A stretch of DNA of 64,000 nucleotides from Aspidapion aeneum (GCA_963576565.1 OY755038.1:136320866-136384865), one strand, 5' to 3'; shown: positions 1 through 10,846, counted from the first letter of the stretch. Numbers and translations: made by a program. The notes: a model not told the origin generated them from the sequence alone.

Positions 1-2037
1 GGTGGTGGGAGAGCGCCATCTTGGATTTTATCGACATTAGTTTAAATTATATTAAATTTCTTTAAAATATATATTACAATTTTAAAAAAGAGGGTGTTAA
101 GCGAATGCTTTGTGTTTACTGACAATAAAAATTTAATCATCAGGCTTAACCAGCCGATTAGTAAGAAATTTACAAAGTTGTGATATTTATTTATTTTGCA
201 AATTTTAGTTTGGTTCATCAATCTTTACGAGGTCAGATATGCATTAAAGATATACTTTTTTGTAATGGCACATTTATTGTGCTTTTGACAATGTATTTGG
301 CTTTGGTTAATTACTCGTTGTTATTTTTTAAATTATTATTTTTTATCTTGGAAACATATAACTTTTCAAATTTTTTATAAACCGGGTTCTAATAACATTT
401 AATTTTTAATTTTTGCAAAATGCATTACAATGTTACCCACATATGTATTTCCAATTATTTTCCAAATGTGTAGCTATCAACTGGTACAAAACATTTTTAC
501 GGCGATGACCTTGAAACATTTTTAAAGCCTTCAAACATAAAAAATAGAAATACTTAATTTGTGGTCAAAACACGACTTTCTTAAATACTCACCTTTTTAA
601 CTTGAATTTTTTGTGGTGATTTTGGTTTCCTATACCACGCGTTAATCTATGATTCTTAGGCTTTTAAACTGTGTATTTCACATATTTGAGTTCTATAAAG
701 AAATTTTGAGATAATGACGCATATTCCAACGCAACGTGGATATTATCGACATTAGTTAAAATTATATTTAATTATTTTTAAATTTATACACCAATTAAAA
801 AAAAGGTGTCGTTATTAGGCAACTGCCTTGCGTTATTAAACCAAAAAAAAACTGGTCATCAGGCGCAGACAGCCGATGCGCAAAAAATTTACAATCATTT
901 TTTTATTTTTTTTTATTTTGCAAAATTTTTGTTTGAGGCCACCTAAAATCTTGACTGGGTAAGCTATGCGTTTAGGATATACCTTTTTGTAACGGAACAT
1001 TTATTGTGCTTTTGACCGTGTATTCAGCTGTGGCTAATAGCTCGTTGCTATTTTTTAAATTAATATTTTTTATCTTGGGAACACATTATTTTTCAAATTT
1101 AGGATGAAGTGGTTTCAAAAAACATTTTTTTTTCTAGCAAATTGCATTACAGAATCACCAACTTATGTATTGCCATTACTTTCGAAATATGTTGCTATCA
1201 ACTGGTGAAAAACATTTTTTAGTCCTATGACCTCGAAGCATTTCAATAGCCTCTAAACATAAAAAATAGAAATAATTAATTTTTGATCAAAAAATTACTA
1301 TTTTAAAAACTCGCCTTTTTAACCTGATTTTGGTTTCCTATACCACACGTTAATCTATGATTCTTAGGCTTTTAAACTGTGTATCTCATATATTTCAGTT
1401 TCGTGAAGAAATTTTGAGATAATGAGGCTTATTCCTACGCAACGTGGATTTTATCGACATTAGTTTAAATTATATTTAATTTTTTTAAAATATATACACC
1501 AATTTTAAAAAAGAAGGTGTCGTTTTTAAGCGAATGCCTTCTGTTGATAAACGAAAAAAAAATTAGTTATTAGGCGCAACCAGCCCATGAGTAAATAATT
1601 TACAAATTTGAAATATATTTTTTTTTTAATTTTTGTTTGGGGTCACTTAAAATTTCTATGGCGTTTGAGATATACTTCTTGTAATAGCACGTTTATTGTG
1701 CTTTTGACTGTATGTTCAGCTTTGGTTAATTTCCAAATGTGTAGCTATCAATTGGGATGAAACACTTTGTACTCCTATGACCTTGAAACATTTTAAATGC
1801 CTCTAAACCTAAAAAATAGAAATAATTAATTTTTGATCAAGACACGACTATTTTAAATACTCGCCTTTTTAACTTGATTTTTTTGTGGTGATTTTAGTTT
1901 CTTATACCACACGTTAATCTATAATTCTTAGGCTTTTAAACTGTGTATCTCATTATATTTGACTTCTGTGATGAAATTTTGAGATAATATAAACGCAGCG
2001 TGGAATATGACTCATTATATAAGAACCTTATTATATG
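1..2037 (+). repeat. Family A repeat, three diverged tandem units
   Basis: Three head-to-tail AT-rich units of about 700 bases start near 18, 738 and 1443. Each begins with a shared block (gtggatnttatcgacattag) and carries the same later blocks, including one around 'ctataccacacgttaatc'. The third unit is shorter and lacks its middle. No coding frame is visible. Inverted relatives lie at about 10.9-12.0 kb and 23.3-24.7 kb. The first 35 bases match, inverted, the sequence at 23603-23637, so this may be an element end. The BEL/Pao element inserted at the right edge. I infer a non-autonomous foldback-type element; its class is unknown. Confidence 0.7.
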
Positions 2038-2546
2038 TGTTTAATGCTGCCAGTTATTTTTCTTTTTTTGAATTTTTTGGAAAACCTAACCTTAAAGTTT
2101 GTTTTGATATTTTGGGCTTTCTGCAAAAACCTTCAAAAAAGAAAGTCCTGTTTGGGAAAAATTCCGATCAGGTGATAATTTCTCCCTTTGTTGAAAGTTA
2201 TTTTCTTTTTGATCACCTGATCATTTTGGTAAGATCATGCGCAGTTTTTGCGCCACCCTGTGTGTGACAGGAGAATGAAGAAACCACTTCCGCCGAGAAA
2301 CTAAAAGAAGTCACACGTGTTTTTGGGTTGAAGACCGAAATTCCAGTCGCAAGAACGGGCGGCACCGCCAGTGAAATTTTAAGACTGCTGCAGAATTACA
2401 GAAGGTAAGCTTCTAGCGTGTTGCCGATTTTTTCCTTTGTTTTTTAGTTTAATAGACTCTGTTTTCCCAGGCGGGGCGAATTTAACTTTGGGGTTATTTT
2501 TTTGGGATATCTCTAGTTTTTCTCCCCTTTAGGGCTCAGATCTCCA
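2038..2546 (+). repeat. BEL/Pao LTR, outer left
   Basis: Starts TGTTTAATGCTGCCAG and ends CAGATCTCCA. It is 509 bases, about 20 bases shorter than the inner LTR because of a gap near 2250. A good splice donor (AG|GTAAGC) lies with its GT at 2405. Confidence 0.92.
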
Positions 2547-3115
2547 TTTGGTCCTTCAGACTCTTATGTTTTGAAAAAGCCCTTTGGATTTTACAGTTTT
2601 TTTTTGTTAAAAAATTGGTAATTTTATAGTTTTTTTGCAGCAACCATATTTTATCGTTTTTTTGCCAGATTCGGACATTGTTGTTTTTGTACCGGTTTTT
2701 TTTTAGAGTCCGCATGGTTTTGAAGGTTGGTTGCCCTGAGTTTGGTTTATGACCTCGTGCGACGATAAAAGAAAACCCCCGTTCGACATTTGGCAGGGAC
2801 CCGGGCGCCCGTTTTTTTTCTTGCTGGCTGACATTTCATTGACGTTTGTGTGTTCTAACGTCACAACTTCGCGTGTTGTTTTGTTTACCTCCGAGGTTGG
2901 AGAATTGTTGATTGCTCGTCGGGTTTCGAATTTGTTTGTCTGAAATCCGTCGAAATTTACCTTCGTTTTTTGCTTTCGTTAAGCGCGAGATTGTTGCCGC
3001 GTTCTTAGCGAACCGTACCCGGGTGTTGATAGCGAAAAAACCTACTTTTTTGTATCTGATAAAAACCGCTTTGTCATGTCTGACATAAAAGTTTTGAAAA
3101 AACAACAAAAACTGG
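2547..3115 (+). repeat. Duplicated BEL/Pao leader and first gag codons
   Basis: Nearly identical to 3645-4212: I saw three substitutions by eye, at about 2571, 2962 and 3075. It holds the primer-binding site just after the LTR, a 64-codon upstream frame (2749-2943) and the first gag codons from ATG 3076. It stops after about 12 gag codons, where the inner LTR begins. This copy cannot make a full Gag. Confidence 0.9.
2549..2562 (+). promoter_or_regulatory. Candidate primer-binding site (left copy)
   Basis: Two bases after the LTR end comes TGGTCCTTCAG, which starts with the TGG that pairs with a tRNA 3' CCA end. The same site follows the inner LTR at 3647. I cannot name the tRNA. Confidence 0.6.
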
Positions 3116-3644
3116 TGTTTAATGCTGCCAGTTATTTTTCTTTTTTTGAATTTTTTGGAAAACCTAACCTTAAAGTTTGTTTTGATATTTTGGGCTTTCT
3201 GCAAAAACCTTCAAAAAAGAAAGTCCTGTTTGGGAAAAATTCTGATCAGGTGATAATTTCTCCCTTTGTTGAAAGTTATTTTCTTTTTGATCACCTGATC
3301 ATTTTGGTAAGATCATGCACGGTTTTTGCTCACGCTGGGAGTTTGAAGCGCCACCCTGTGTGTGACAGGAGAATGAAGAAACCACTTCCGCTGAGAAACT
3401 AAAAGAAGTCACACGTGTTTTTGGGTTGAAGACCGAAATTCCAGTCGCAAGAAGGGGCGGCACCGCCAGTGAAATTTTGAGACTACTGCAGAATTACAGA
3501 AGGTAAGCTTTTAGCGTGTTGCCGATTTTTTCCTTTGTTTTTTAGTTTAATAGACTCTGTTTTCCCAGGCGGGGCGAATTTAACTTTGGGGTTATTTTTT
3601 TGGGATATCTCTAGTTTTTCTCCCCTTTAGGGCTCAGATCTCCA
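3116..3644 (+). repeat. BEL/Pao LTR, inner copy
   Basis: It is 529 bases with the same termini as the other two LTRs. It carries about 20 bases around 3330-3350 that the outer left LTR lacks, plus its own single-base differences. The five bases before it (ACTGG) do not match the flank of any other LTR. Confidence 0.92.
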
Positions 3645-4173
3645 TTTGGTCCTTCAGACCCTTATGTTTTGAAAAAGCCCTTTGGATTTTACAGTTTTTT
3701 TTTGTTAAAAAATTGGTAATTTTATAGTTTTTTTGCAGCAACCATATTTTATCGTTTTTTTGCCAGATTCGGACATTGTTGTTTTTGTACCGGTTTTTTT
3801 TTAGAGTCCGCATGGTTTTGAAGGTTGGTTGCCCTGAGTTTGGTTTATGACCTCGTGCGACGATAAAAGAAAACCCCCGTTCGACATTTGGCAGGGACCC
3901 GGGCGCCCGTTTTTTTTCTTGCTGGCTGACATTTCATTGACGTTTGTGTGTTCTAACGTCACAACTTCGCGTGTTGTTTTGTTTACCTCCGAGGTTGGAG
4001 AATTGTTGATTGCTCGTCGGGTTTCGAATTTGTTTGTCTGAAATCCGTCGAAATTTACCTTTGTTTTTTGCTTTCGTTAAGCGCGAGATTGTTGCCGCGT
4101 TCTTAGCGAACCGTACCCGGGTGTTGATAGCGAAAAAACCTACTTTTTTGTATCTGATAAAAACCGCTTTGTT

Positions 4174-7100
4174 ATGTCTGACATAAAAGTTTTGAAAAAA
4201 CAACAAAATAGCGTTTTTAATAAATTAAAAACAACTTATAATAGAGCCGCCGAAGCCCAGGGCAATGCAGAGACGGCAAAAAAGTTAAAACCCAGATGGG
4301 AAGATGTGCCTTCTCTGGTAAGTCACTTCGATGCATTGCATTTTGAAATTATAAGCTTGAATAGTAGTGATCAGATACAAGAAAGTCAGGAAACTTTAGT
4401 GCAGGAATTTGATGAAATGAAATACACAATTAGATCGATTTGTCGTGAGCTCTATCCGGAGGATTACCATGATGCCTCACAGACAATTTTGAACCATTCC
4501 CTGGTAAATGTAGACAGGGGTCTTGAAATTAAAAGAATAGAGGTACCCCATTTTGACAGTAATCTTAAAAAATGGCCCACCTTTTTTGATATGTTTAAGT
4601 CACTTGTGCATGATAAGGCTGACATGAGTGAAATAGCTAAATTTCAAGTCTTAAATACTGCTCTGGTGGGAGAGGCTGCATCTGTAATTAGGAACATACC
4701 GCTAACCTCGGATAATTATCGAGTAGCCTTCGATGCGATAATTAGACGCTTTAATAATAAAAGACTTTTGGTAACAAATTATTGGACGTCTATTTGTCAA
4801 GCCCCTTCTGCAAAATCGAGCAACCCACATGATTTAAGGTTATTGTTGTCCACTTTCCGGGAAAATTTGGAAGCATTGTCAAACTATGATGATGTAGACC
4901 TTTTAGATTTTGCTAAAATGATTCTTCTTTTGCAAAAAGTTGATACCCCATTGAAAACTCAGTTTGAGATTGAGTATAGTGATAAGGAAATCCCGTCCTA
5001 TAAAGATTTGTTTAAATTCTTAAAGAAAAATTGTCGGGCTTTGGAAAATAGTTCTCTCTTGAATAAGCCGAAGGAGGTCTCACCTTCTCTACCCCCTAGG
5101 AAGGGTGGCAAACCACCCTATCCTGTGTTATTGACTGGAACAGGCCAGTCTGGTAATAAAGGTTGTGTTTATTGCCAGCAACAGCCCTACCATCCCCTTG
5201 TGAAGTCTACCAGATTTCTGGAATTAGAAGTAGGTCAGCGCCATCAATTTGTTAAGCGTGAACGATTGTGTTTTAACTGCTTTGGCAAACATGGTGTATC
5301 TCAATGCCCTACAAATGTCACGTGTCGTCAGTGCCAGGGTCTTCACCATTCCCTGTTGCACTTTGTGAAAAGCTCTCCGAGCCACCAAGCTGATTGTCCG
5401 GGGGAGACCCCCCGTATACCTGATAGTGAGGGTGCCAAACAGGCATTGTGTACCGCTACATCCAGAAGCAACCATTTTCAACCTCGTAAGAGGAGACCTG
5501 TGTTTTTAGATGATCGTCCAGGGGAGACCCCCCGTATACTTAATAGTGAAGGTGCCCAACAGGCATTGTGTACCGCTACACCCAGTAGCAACCATTTTGA
5601 ACCTCGTAAGAGGAGACCTGTGCTTTTTGCAACTGCCGAAGTTTTAGTGTTAGATGCCCACAACAAGTTTGTGTCTTGTCGGGCAATTTTAGATTCCGCT
5701 AGTGAAGTGTCCTTTGTAACTGTCTCTTTGGCTGAGAGGTTAGGACTTAAAGTAGCTCCGAATAGAACTCCTATTGAAGGAATAAATGGCATGATTTCTA
5801 GTACATCAGATGGCAATGTAACATTGCAAATAGGTTCGTCCAAGTTTCCTGATAGTTTGTTTTCCTGTGATGCCATTCTTATTCCTAAAATTTGTGGAAC
5901 CATACCTGTGACTATTGTAGAATATGATTCTATTCAGTGGCCGCACCTAAAAAATTTAGATTTTGCTGATCCTAATTTTGGACAACCTAGTGGTGTAGAC
6001 CTTTTAATTGGTGTTGATTTGTTTGGTCAGATACTTGTGCCTGGCTTTAAAAAAGGAGAAAATGGAGGACCTTGTGCCATTAATTCAATATTTGGTTGGA
6101 TACTCCTTGGTGGTATTGATGGTCCTCGTAAAACTCAAAAACCCATTAGTTTGTTGACATCAGTGTCTTCCCCTATAGAATCTCGATTGGATAGTACCTT
6201 ACAAAGGTTTTGGGAACTAGAATCGACCCCTCAAAAAATCCCTCTTTCCTCTGATGAGGATTTGTGTGAAAAAATATTTGCTACCACTCATTCAAGAACT
6301 GAGTCCGGCAGATATGTTGTTCGCTTGCCTTTCAGAGAGCCTCGACAAGAACTTGGTAACTCTAAAGGTCAAGCATTGCGTAGATTTAATATGATGGAAA
6401 ACCGATTGTTGAAAAATCCTGCTTTGTATAGTGCGTACAAAGACTTTGTTCAGGATTACCTAGACCAGGGACATATGAAATTGGCCGATTCTAGCCCTGA
6501 CTTCCATTCATATTTTATTCCACACCACCCAGTTGTGAAGGCAGATGGTGACTTGTCAAAAATTCGAATTGTTTTTGATGCATCTGCCAATACCTCAAAT
6601 AGTCGTAGCTTAAATTCTATTTTATTGGTAGGACCTAAATTCCAAAGAGATATTGTGTCAATATTGCTTACTTTTCGCCTTTGTAGTGTTGTATATTCTA
6701 GTGACATACGTCAAATGTTCAGGCAGATTGATATGCATCAGGCTGATGTGTGTTATCAAAAGATATTGTGGCGGTCCGACCCAACCGAGGAGATTCAAGA
6801 GTACTCTCTTCAAACAATAACTTATGGTGTGAATTCGAGCCCATACCTAGCTATTCGTACTCTTCACCAGCTCGTTAAAGATCATGGCAGTGGCTTTCCA
6901 CTAGCGAGCAAGGTGTTGATGCATACTACTTATGTGGACGATGCCATCGGATTAGCTAATTCTGTAGCTGAAGCTTTAGAAAGCCAGAAACAGCTAATTG
7001 CGTTGTTAAAATTGGGTTGTTTTGAACTTCGTAAGTGGACTAGCAACACTCCTGAGTTACTAGAATCGGTTCCAGCTAGTCATCAGCAACCAATTTCCTT

Positions 7101-8436
7101 TGATGATGAATCTGCTGGTTTAAAAATCCTTGGACTAAAGTGGTGTCCAAAATTGGATTCGTTTTGTTATGATGTGATGCCCATGGAAAGACCTTGTACC
7201 AAGAGAAACATTTTTTCTGAGATTGCAAGGATATATGATCCACTCGGGTTCCTAGCCCCAGTTGTTTTGGTTGCTAAATGTTTAATGCAACGTTTGTGGG
7301 TCCAGGGTCTTTCATGGGATGATACCCCCTCCAGTGATATTGTTGCACAGTGGCAACTCTATGTGTCGCAACTACCATTATTATCTTCGATATCAATACC
7401 TCGTTATGTTGTGAAGCAAAATGCTGTCACCACTGAATTGCATGGCTTTTGTGACGCCTCAATGTGTGCATATGGTGGTGCAGTATATATTCGACAAATT
7501 GAGTTGGATGGAAATATTTCTATCTCCCTTTTGTGTGGGAAAAGTAAAGTGTGCCCTTTGAAAAGTATTTCTATTCCACGCTTAGAATTGTGTGCTGCTG
7601 TATTGTTGGCAGAGCTATTGGAGTTTGTTGGCAATCATCTTGATTGCGTCCCGATTGATAAGATGTTTGCTTGGTCTGACTCCAGCGTTACCCTGGTTTG
7701 GATAAAATCGTGTCCATCAAAACGAAAGGTTTTTGTAGCCAATTGTGTAACGACTATTCAAGAGAAAGTTCCCCCCAGCTGTTGGTACCACGTAAATGGT
7801 AAGGAGAACCCAGCTGATTGCTTATCCCGGAGCTTACTTCCTGGTCAATTGATAGACCATCCTCTTTGGTTTACTGGACCATCCTGGTTGGCCCAGTCTA
7901 GTGAAACATGGCCTATGAACCACAAAATTGATGCATTTGATGCTGATCTACCCCTTGAGGAAAATCGTTTTGTTTTTGTGACAGAAATACCCCTTGATGA
8001 AGTACAGCTGTTACTCACTAAGTACTCCTCTTTACGTAAAATCTTGGGCATTGTTGCCTTTTGTTTGAGACCTTTTCGAGTGAAAAAAGATCCTTCTTTA
8101 TCTTTTCCTACTAAAGCCCTCAATGAGGCAGATCTTTATTTTGCTACTTTAGTTGTTGTGCGAGTTGTACAACAAGAAGTTTTTTTTGAAAATTTGAAAA
8201 GGATACGTAAGGGTGAGAGTTGTGCTAAGCCTCTTCGAAAGTTAGCTCCTTTTCTTGATTCCCATGGTGTTCGCAGGGTGGGCGGTAGATTACGTCACAC
8301 TGATTTAGCATATGAGGTGAAACACCCCATGTTGTTGCCTCGTAGTCATAGGCTTACCACTTTGATTATTGAAAAATTCCATAATGAGCATGGACATCCA
8401 GGTCCTCGCTTATTGGAGTACCTCCTAAATCAATAG
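4174..8436 (+). CDS. BEL/Pao Gag-Pol polyprotein (Gag to start of integrase)
   Basis: One open frame of 1,420 codons from an ATG. Gag comes first (about residues 1-330). Cysteine-rich fingers follow near 366 (CFNC...H...C, then CRQC...H...H), typical of BEL/Pao Gag. The aspartic protease is marked by LDSAS near 506-510. The reverse transcriptase has YVDD at 920-923, and its Pao-type tail includes YDPLGFLAP. RNase H has an acidic FCDAS at about 1092-1096. The frame ends at TAG 8434 just after the integrase zinc-binding histidines (HNEHGH). Normally the polyprotein continues through integrase, and it does so here in the same frame after the stop. Residues about 408-487 contain a 40-residue direct repeat. 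This copy could give particle protein and reverse transcriptase but not integrase. Confidence 0.9.
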   Translation: MSDIKVLKKQQNSVFNKLKTTYNRAAEAQGNAETAKKLKPRWEDVPSLVSHFDALHFEIISLNSSDQIQESQETLVQEFDEMKYTIRSICRELYPEDYHDASQTILNHSLVNVDRGLEIKRIEVPHFDSNLKKWPTFFDMFKSLVHDKADMSEIAKFQVLNTALVGEAASVIRNIPLTSDNYRVAFDAIIRRFNNKRLLVTNYWTSICQAPSAKSSNPHDLRLLLSTFRENLEALSNYDDVDLLDFAKMILLLQKVDTPLKTQFEIEYSDKEIPSYKDLFKFLKKNCRALENSSLLNKPKEVSPSLPPRKGGKPPYPVLLTGTGQSGNKGCVYCQQQPYHPLVKSTRFLELEVGQRHQFVKRERLCFNCFGKHGVSQCPTNVTCRQCQGLHHSLLHFVKSSPSHQADCPGETPRIPDSEGAKQALCTATSRSNHFQPRKRRPVFLDDRPGETPRILNSEGAQQALCTATPSSNHFEPRKRRPVLFATAEVLVLDAHNKFVSCRAILDSASEVSFVTVSLAERLGLKVAPNRTPIEGINGMISSTSDGNVTLQIGSSKFPDSLFSCDAILIPKICGTIPVTIVEYDSIQWPHLKNLDFADPNFGQPSGVDLLIGVDLFGQILVPGFKKGENGGPCAINSIFGWILLGGIDGPRKTQKPISLLTSVSSPIESRLDSTLQRFWELESTPQKIPLSSDEDLCEKIFATTHSRTESGRYVVRLPFREPRQELGNSKGQALRRFNMMENRLLKNPALYSAYKDFVQDYLDQGHMKLADSSPDFHSYFIPHHPVVKADGDLSKIRIVFDASANTSNSRSLNSILLVGPKFQRDIVSILLTFRLCSVVYSSDIRQMFRQIDMHQADVCYQKILWRSDPTEEIQEYSLQTITYGVNSSPYLAIRTLHQLVKDHGSGFPLASKVLMHTTYVDDAIGLANSVAEALESQKQLIALLKLGCFELRKWTSNTPELLESVPASHQQPISFDDESAGLKILGLKWCPKLDSFCYDVMPMERPCTKRNIFSEIARIYDPLGFLAPVVLVAKCLMQRLWVQGLSWDDTPSSDIVAQWQLYVSQLPLLSSISIPRYVVKQNAVTTELHGFCDASMCAYGGAVYIRQIELDGNISISLLCGKSKVCPLKSISIPRLELCAAVLLAELLEFVGNHLDCVPIDKMFAWSDSSVTLVWIKSCPSKRKVFVANCVTTIQEKVPPSCWYHVNGKENPADCLSRSLLPGQLIDHPLWFTGPSWLAQSSETWPMNHKIDAFDADLPLEENRFVFVTEIPLDEVQLLLTKYSSLRKILGIVAFCLRPFRVKKDPSLSFPTKALNEADLYFATLVVVRVVQQEVFFENLKRIRKGESCAKPLRKLAPFLDSHGVRRVGGRLRHTDLAYEVKHPMLLPRSHRLTTLIIEKFHNEHGHPGPRLLEYLLNQ

Positions 8437-9446
8437 TTTTGCATTTTGTCGGTGAAAAGTGCCATTCACAGTGTTATTTCTAAGTGTTTTTGTTGTGCCA
8501 GGGTAAATCCCAAACCATTGCACCCATTCATGGGTGACCTTCCTAAATTTAGAGTGTCCCAGGTGAAGCCCTTTTCCCATGTTAGTGTAGATTTTATGGG
8601 TCCATTCTCCATCACGTTAACCTAGCGTCGTGGTGTAAAAAGTCAAAAGGCTTATGGGTGTATTTTTGTTTGTTTCCCAACAAAGGCCATTGACCTGGAG
8701 GCTGTTTCTGATTTGTCCACTGATGCATTTTTGGCTGCCCTCCGCCGATTTGTTGGTAGACGTGGCAGATGTGCTGCCCTCTACAGTGACCAGGGCACTA
8801 ATTTTGTTGGGGCAAATAACCTCCTTGTGTCCTATTGTCAGCAAGCTGCTGAGACTTTAGCGATTAAGTGGTGTTTTAATCCACCCGCCAGTCCGCTTTT
8901 TGGTGGACTCCATGAGTCTGGGGTAAAGTCCACGAAAACTCATCTGAAGAGAATTGTGGGGGATCAAATCCTAACCTTTGAAGAGTTGATGACTGTATTG
9001 GTTCAGATTGAGGCTATTTTAAATAGTCGACCATTGTGTAGTATGAGCCCTGATCCTCATGACTTTCAAAGTCTTACTCCTGGACATTTAGTCACTTTGG
9101 AACCCTTGACAGCCCCTCCCGATGAAGACCTAACCAATGTTAAGTTAAACCGTCTCCATCGCTGGCAGCTTGTTCAGCAGATCCAGCAGCTTTTTGCCGC
9201 CGCTGGCATATGGAGTATTTACAGTCGCAACAACGCGAAAGATGGAATACCCCCGATAACCCTCCAAAAGTTGGAACATTAGTAGCGTTGAAAGATGAAA
9301 ACCTACCCCCATTGAAGTGGTCACTCGGTAGAATTGAAAAAATTTACTCAAGTCCAGATAGAATCCCCCGTGTCGTGCAAGTAAAAACCGCGAAAGGATT
9401 ACTTGACCGTAGTTTGGTGAAGGTATGTCCGTTACCCAGCCAGTAA
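8437..9446 (+). pseudogene. BEL/Pao integrase region, broken
   Basis: Continues the 4174 frame. The zinc-finger cysteines (CFCC near 8490), the catalytic acids (Asp at 8590 in VDFMG, Asp at 8788 in SDQGTNF, Glu at 8914 in HESG) and the C-terminal domain are recognisable. There are three breaks: TAG at 8434-8436, TAG at 8623-8625 and a one-base frame change near 9190-9210. The frame then continues as the one ending at 9446 (PLPSQ, stop). All catalytic acids are still readable, so decay is recent. Both stops sit in the early integrase. Confidence 0.88.
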
Positions 9447-9640
9447 CGAACCTTCAAAGCCTTGTGTAGCGTGAATCATGCTTATTTGAATTAACTTAAG
9501 TATGACGTCCATAGTTATTGCGATAAAATTATTGTTGCAAAAATGCTAATTTATTGTTTAGACCTTTTGGGTAATTGAATAACCTTTTTTTTATTTTTTT
9601 TGTTTTTTTGGGTTTTTCTATAAAAATTGGGAATTTTTAT

Positions 9641-9651
9641 GGTGGGCGGAA
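9641..9651 (+). promoter_or_regulatory. BEL/Pao polypurine tract
   Basis: GGTGGGCGGAA directly abuts the TG of the last LTR after a long T-rich stretch. Position and composition fit the plus-strand primer of reverse transcription. Confidence 0.65.
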
Positions 9652-10157
9652 TGTTTAATGCTGCCAGATATTTTTCTTTTTTTGAATTTTTTGGAAAACC
9701 TAACCTTAAAGTTTGTTTTGATATTTTGGGCTTTCTGCAAAAACCTTCAAAAAAGAAAGTCCTGTTTGGGAAAAATTCCGATCAGGTGATAATTTCTCCC
9801 TTTGTTGAAAGTTGTTTTCTTTTTGATCACCTCATCATTCTGGTAAGATCATGCGCGGTTTTTGCTCACGCTGTGTGACAGGAGAATGAAGAAACCACTT
9901 CCGCCAAGAAACTAAAAGAAGTCACACGTGTTTTCGGGTTGAAGACCGAAATTCCAGTCGCAAGAAGGGGCGGCACCGCCAGTGAAATTTTGAGACTGCT
10001 GCAGAATTACAGAAGGTAAACTTCTAGCGTGTTGCCGATTTTTTCCTTTGTTTTTTAGTTTAATAGACTCTGTTTTCCCAGGCGGGGCGAATTTAACTTT
10101 GGGGTTATTTTTTTGGGATATCTCTAGTTTTTCTCCCCTTCAGGGCTCAGATCTCCA
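9652..10157 (+). repeat. BEL/Pao LTR, outer right
   Basis: 506 bases with the same TG...CA termini, followed by target duplication ATATG. It differs from both other LTRs by a short gap near 9873 and scattered substitutions; the donor here reads GTAAAC. Confidence 0.92.
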
Positions 10158-10159
10158 AT

Positions 10160-10240
10160 ATGTATGAAATTTTTTTTAAACTCAAGACTCGTAGATTTAT
10201 GTATGAAATTTTTTTTAAGCTCAAGACTCGTAGATTTATA
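10160..10240. repeat. Short tandem duplication, about 37-base unit
   Basis: 'tatgaaatttttttt' followed by 'ctcaagactcgtagattta' occurs twice in a row just right of the BEL/Pao element. Nothing coding. Confidence 0.7.
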
Positions 10241-10284
10241 CAGTATTTGAATCTAAAATAAAGTCAATAATTTTTTTACCAATA

Positions 10285-10457
10285 AGGGACTGTCCTTAAA
10301 TTACGTAACGCTCTAGGGGGGGGGAGGGCGGTTTGGCCTTGCGTTACACTGAATGTTTTTTTAATGTGTTTTTTCTTGAAAATGCGTTACGAGGGAGGGA
10401 GGGGGGGGGGGTCAAAAATCCTGAAGTCTTGTGTTACGTTATTTAGGGACGTTCCCT
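10285..10457. mobile_element. Short TIR element (MITE), 'ttacgtaacg' type
   Basis: Ends are inverted: AGGGACTGTCC...TTACGTAACGC on the left, and the inverse with a few changes on the right (gttacgttatttagggac...). G-rich runs lie inside. Related one-ended pieces are at 34650-34780 and 35716-35860. No target duplication is evident. Confidence 0.6.
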
Positions 10458-10682
10458 AGGCATGATATATTTTTCTTTTTTTTACATTTAGTTTTGAAAT
10501 ACTACTTAAAGGTCATTGAGGTTAAAATGAATTTAACTTTAAATTAGTTCCTTAACTGAGAATAAAGCCTAGCCTAGCGCTTCTCGAGCGTGATAGGGAT
10601 CTCCTTGCGAGTGCGCATAACCGTAAAAAAAAGCATAAACATTAGACTTTTTGTTTAAAACTCGTAGACAACGATTGAGTAG

Positions 10683-10846
10683 AAATAAAATTTCGGACTT
10701 CCATTGTCTTTATTTATTTTAAAAACGACGTTTCGGTTAGTAAGTATCTCTAACCAGTTTTACAATTGAAAATGATTAGAGATACTTACTAACCGAAACG
10801 TCGTGTTTAGAATAACTAAAGACAATGAAAGTCCTAAATTTTATTT
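10683..10846. mobile_element. Near-perfect hairpin element
   Basis: Two arms of about 71 bases (10683-10753 and 10776-10846) are inverted copies with few mismatches around a loop of about 22 bases. The arms include ACGACGTTTCGGTTAG and its inverse. A foldback MITE. Confidence 0.8.

Larger units (their letters stand above)
2038..10157 (+). mobile_element. BEL/Pao LTR retrotransposon with duplicated 5' end
   Basis: The order is LTR (2038-2546), leader and gag start (2547-3115), second LTR (3116-3644), leader, gag-pol (4174-9446), then third LTR (9652-10157). LTRs begin TG and end CA. The outer LTRs are flanked by identical 5-base copies ATATG at 2033-2037 and 10158-10162, the duplication size expected for BEL/Pao. 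Pol domain order (protease, reverse transcriptase, RNase H, integrase) and the Pao-type protease and reverse transcriptase give the family. The inner LTR and repeated leader are abnormal for one insertion. Integrase is broken, so this copy is not autonomous. Confidence 0.93.

Noticed and set aside
5224..5903. Minus-strand frames opposite the BEL/Pao polyprotein
   Set aside because: They are shadows of the plus-strand gene, with no motifs of their own.
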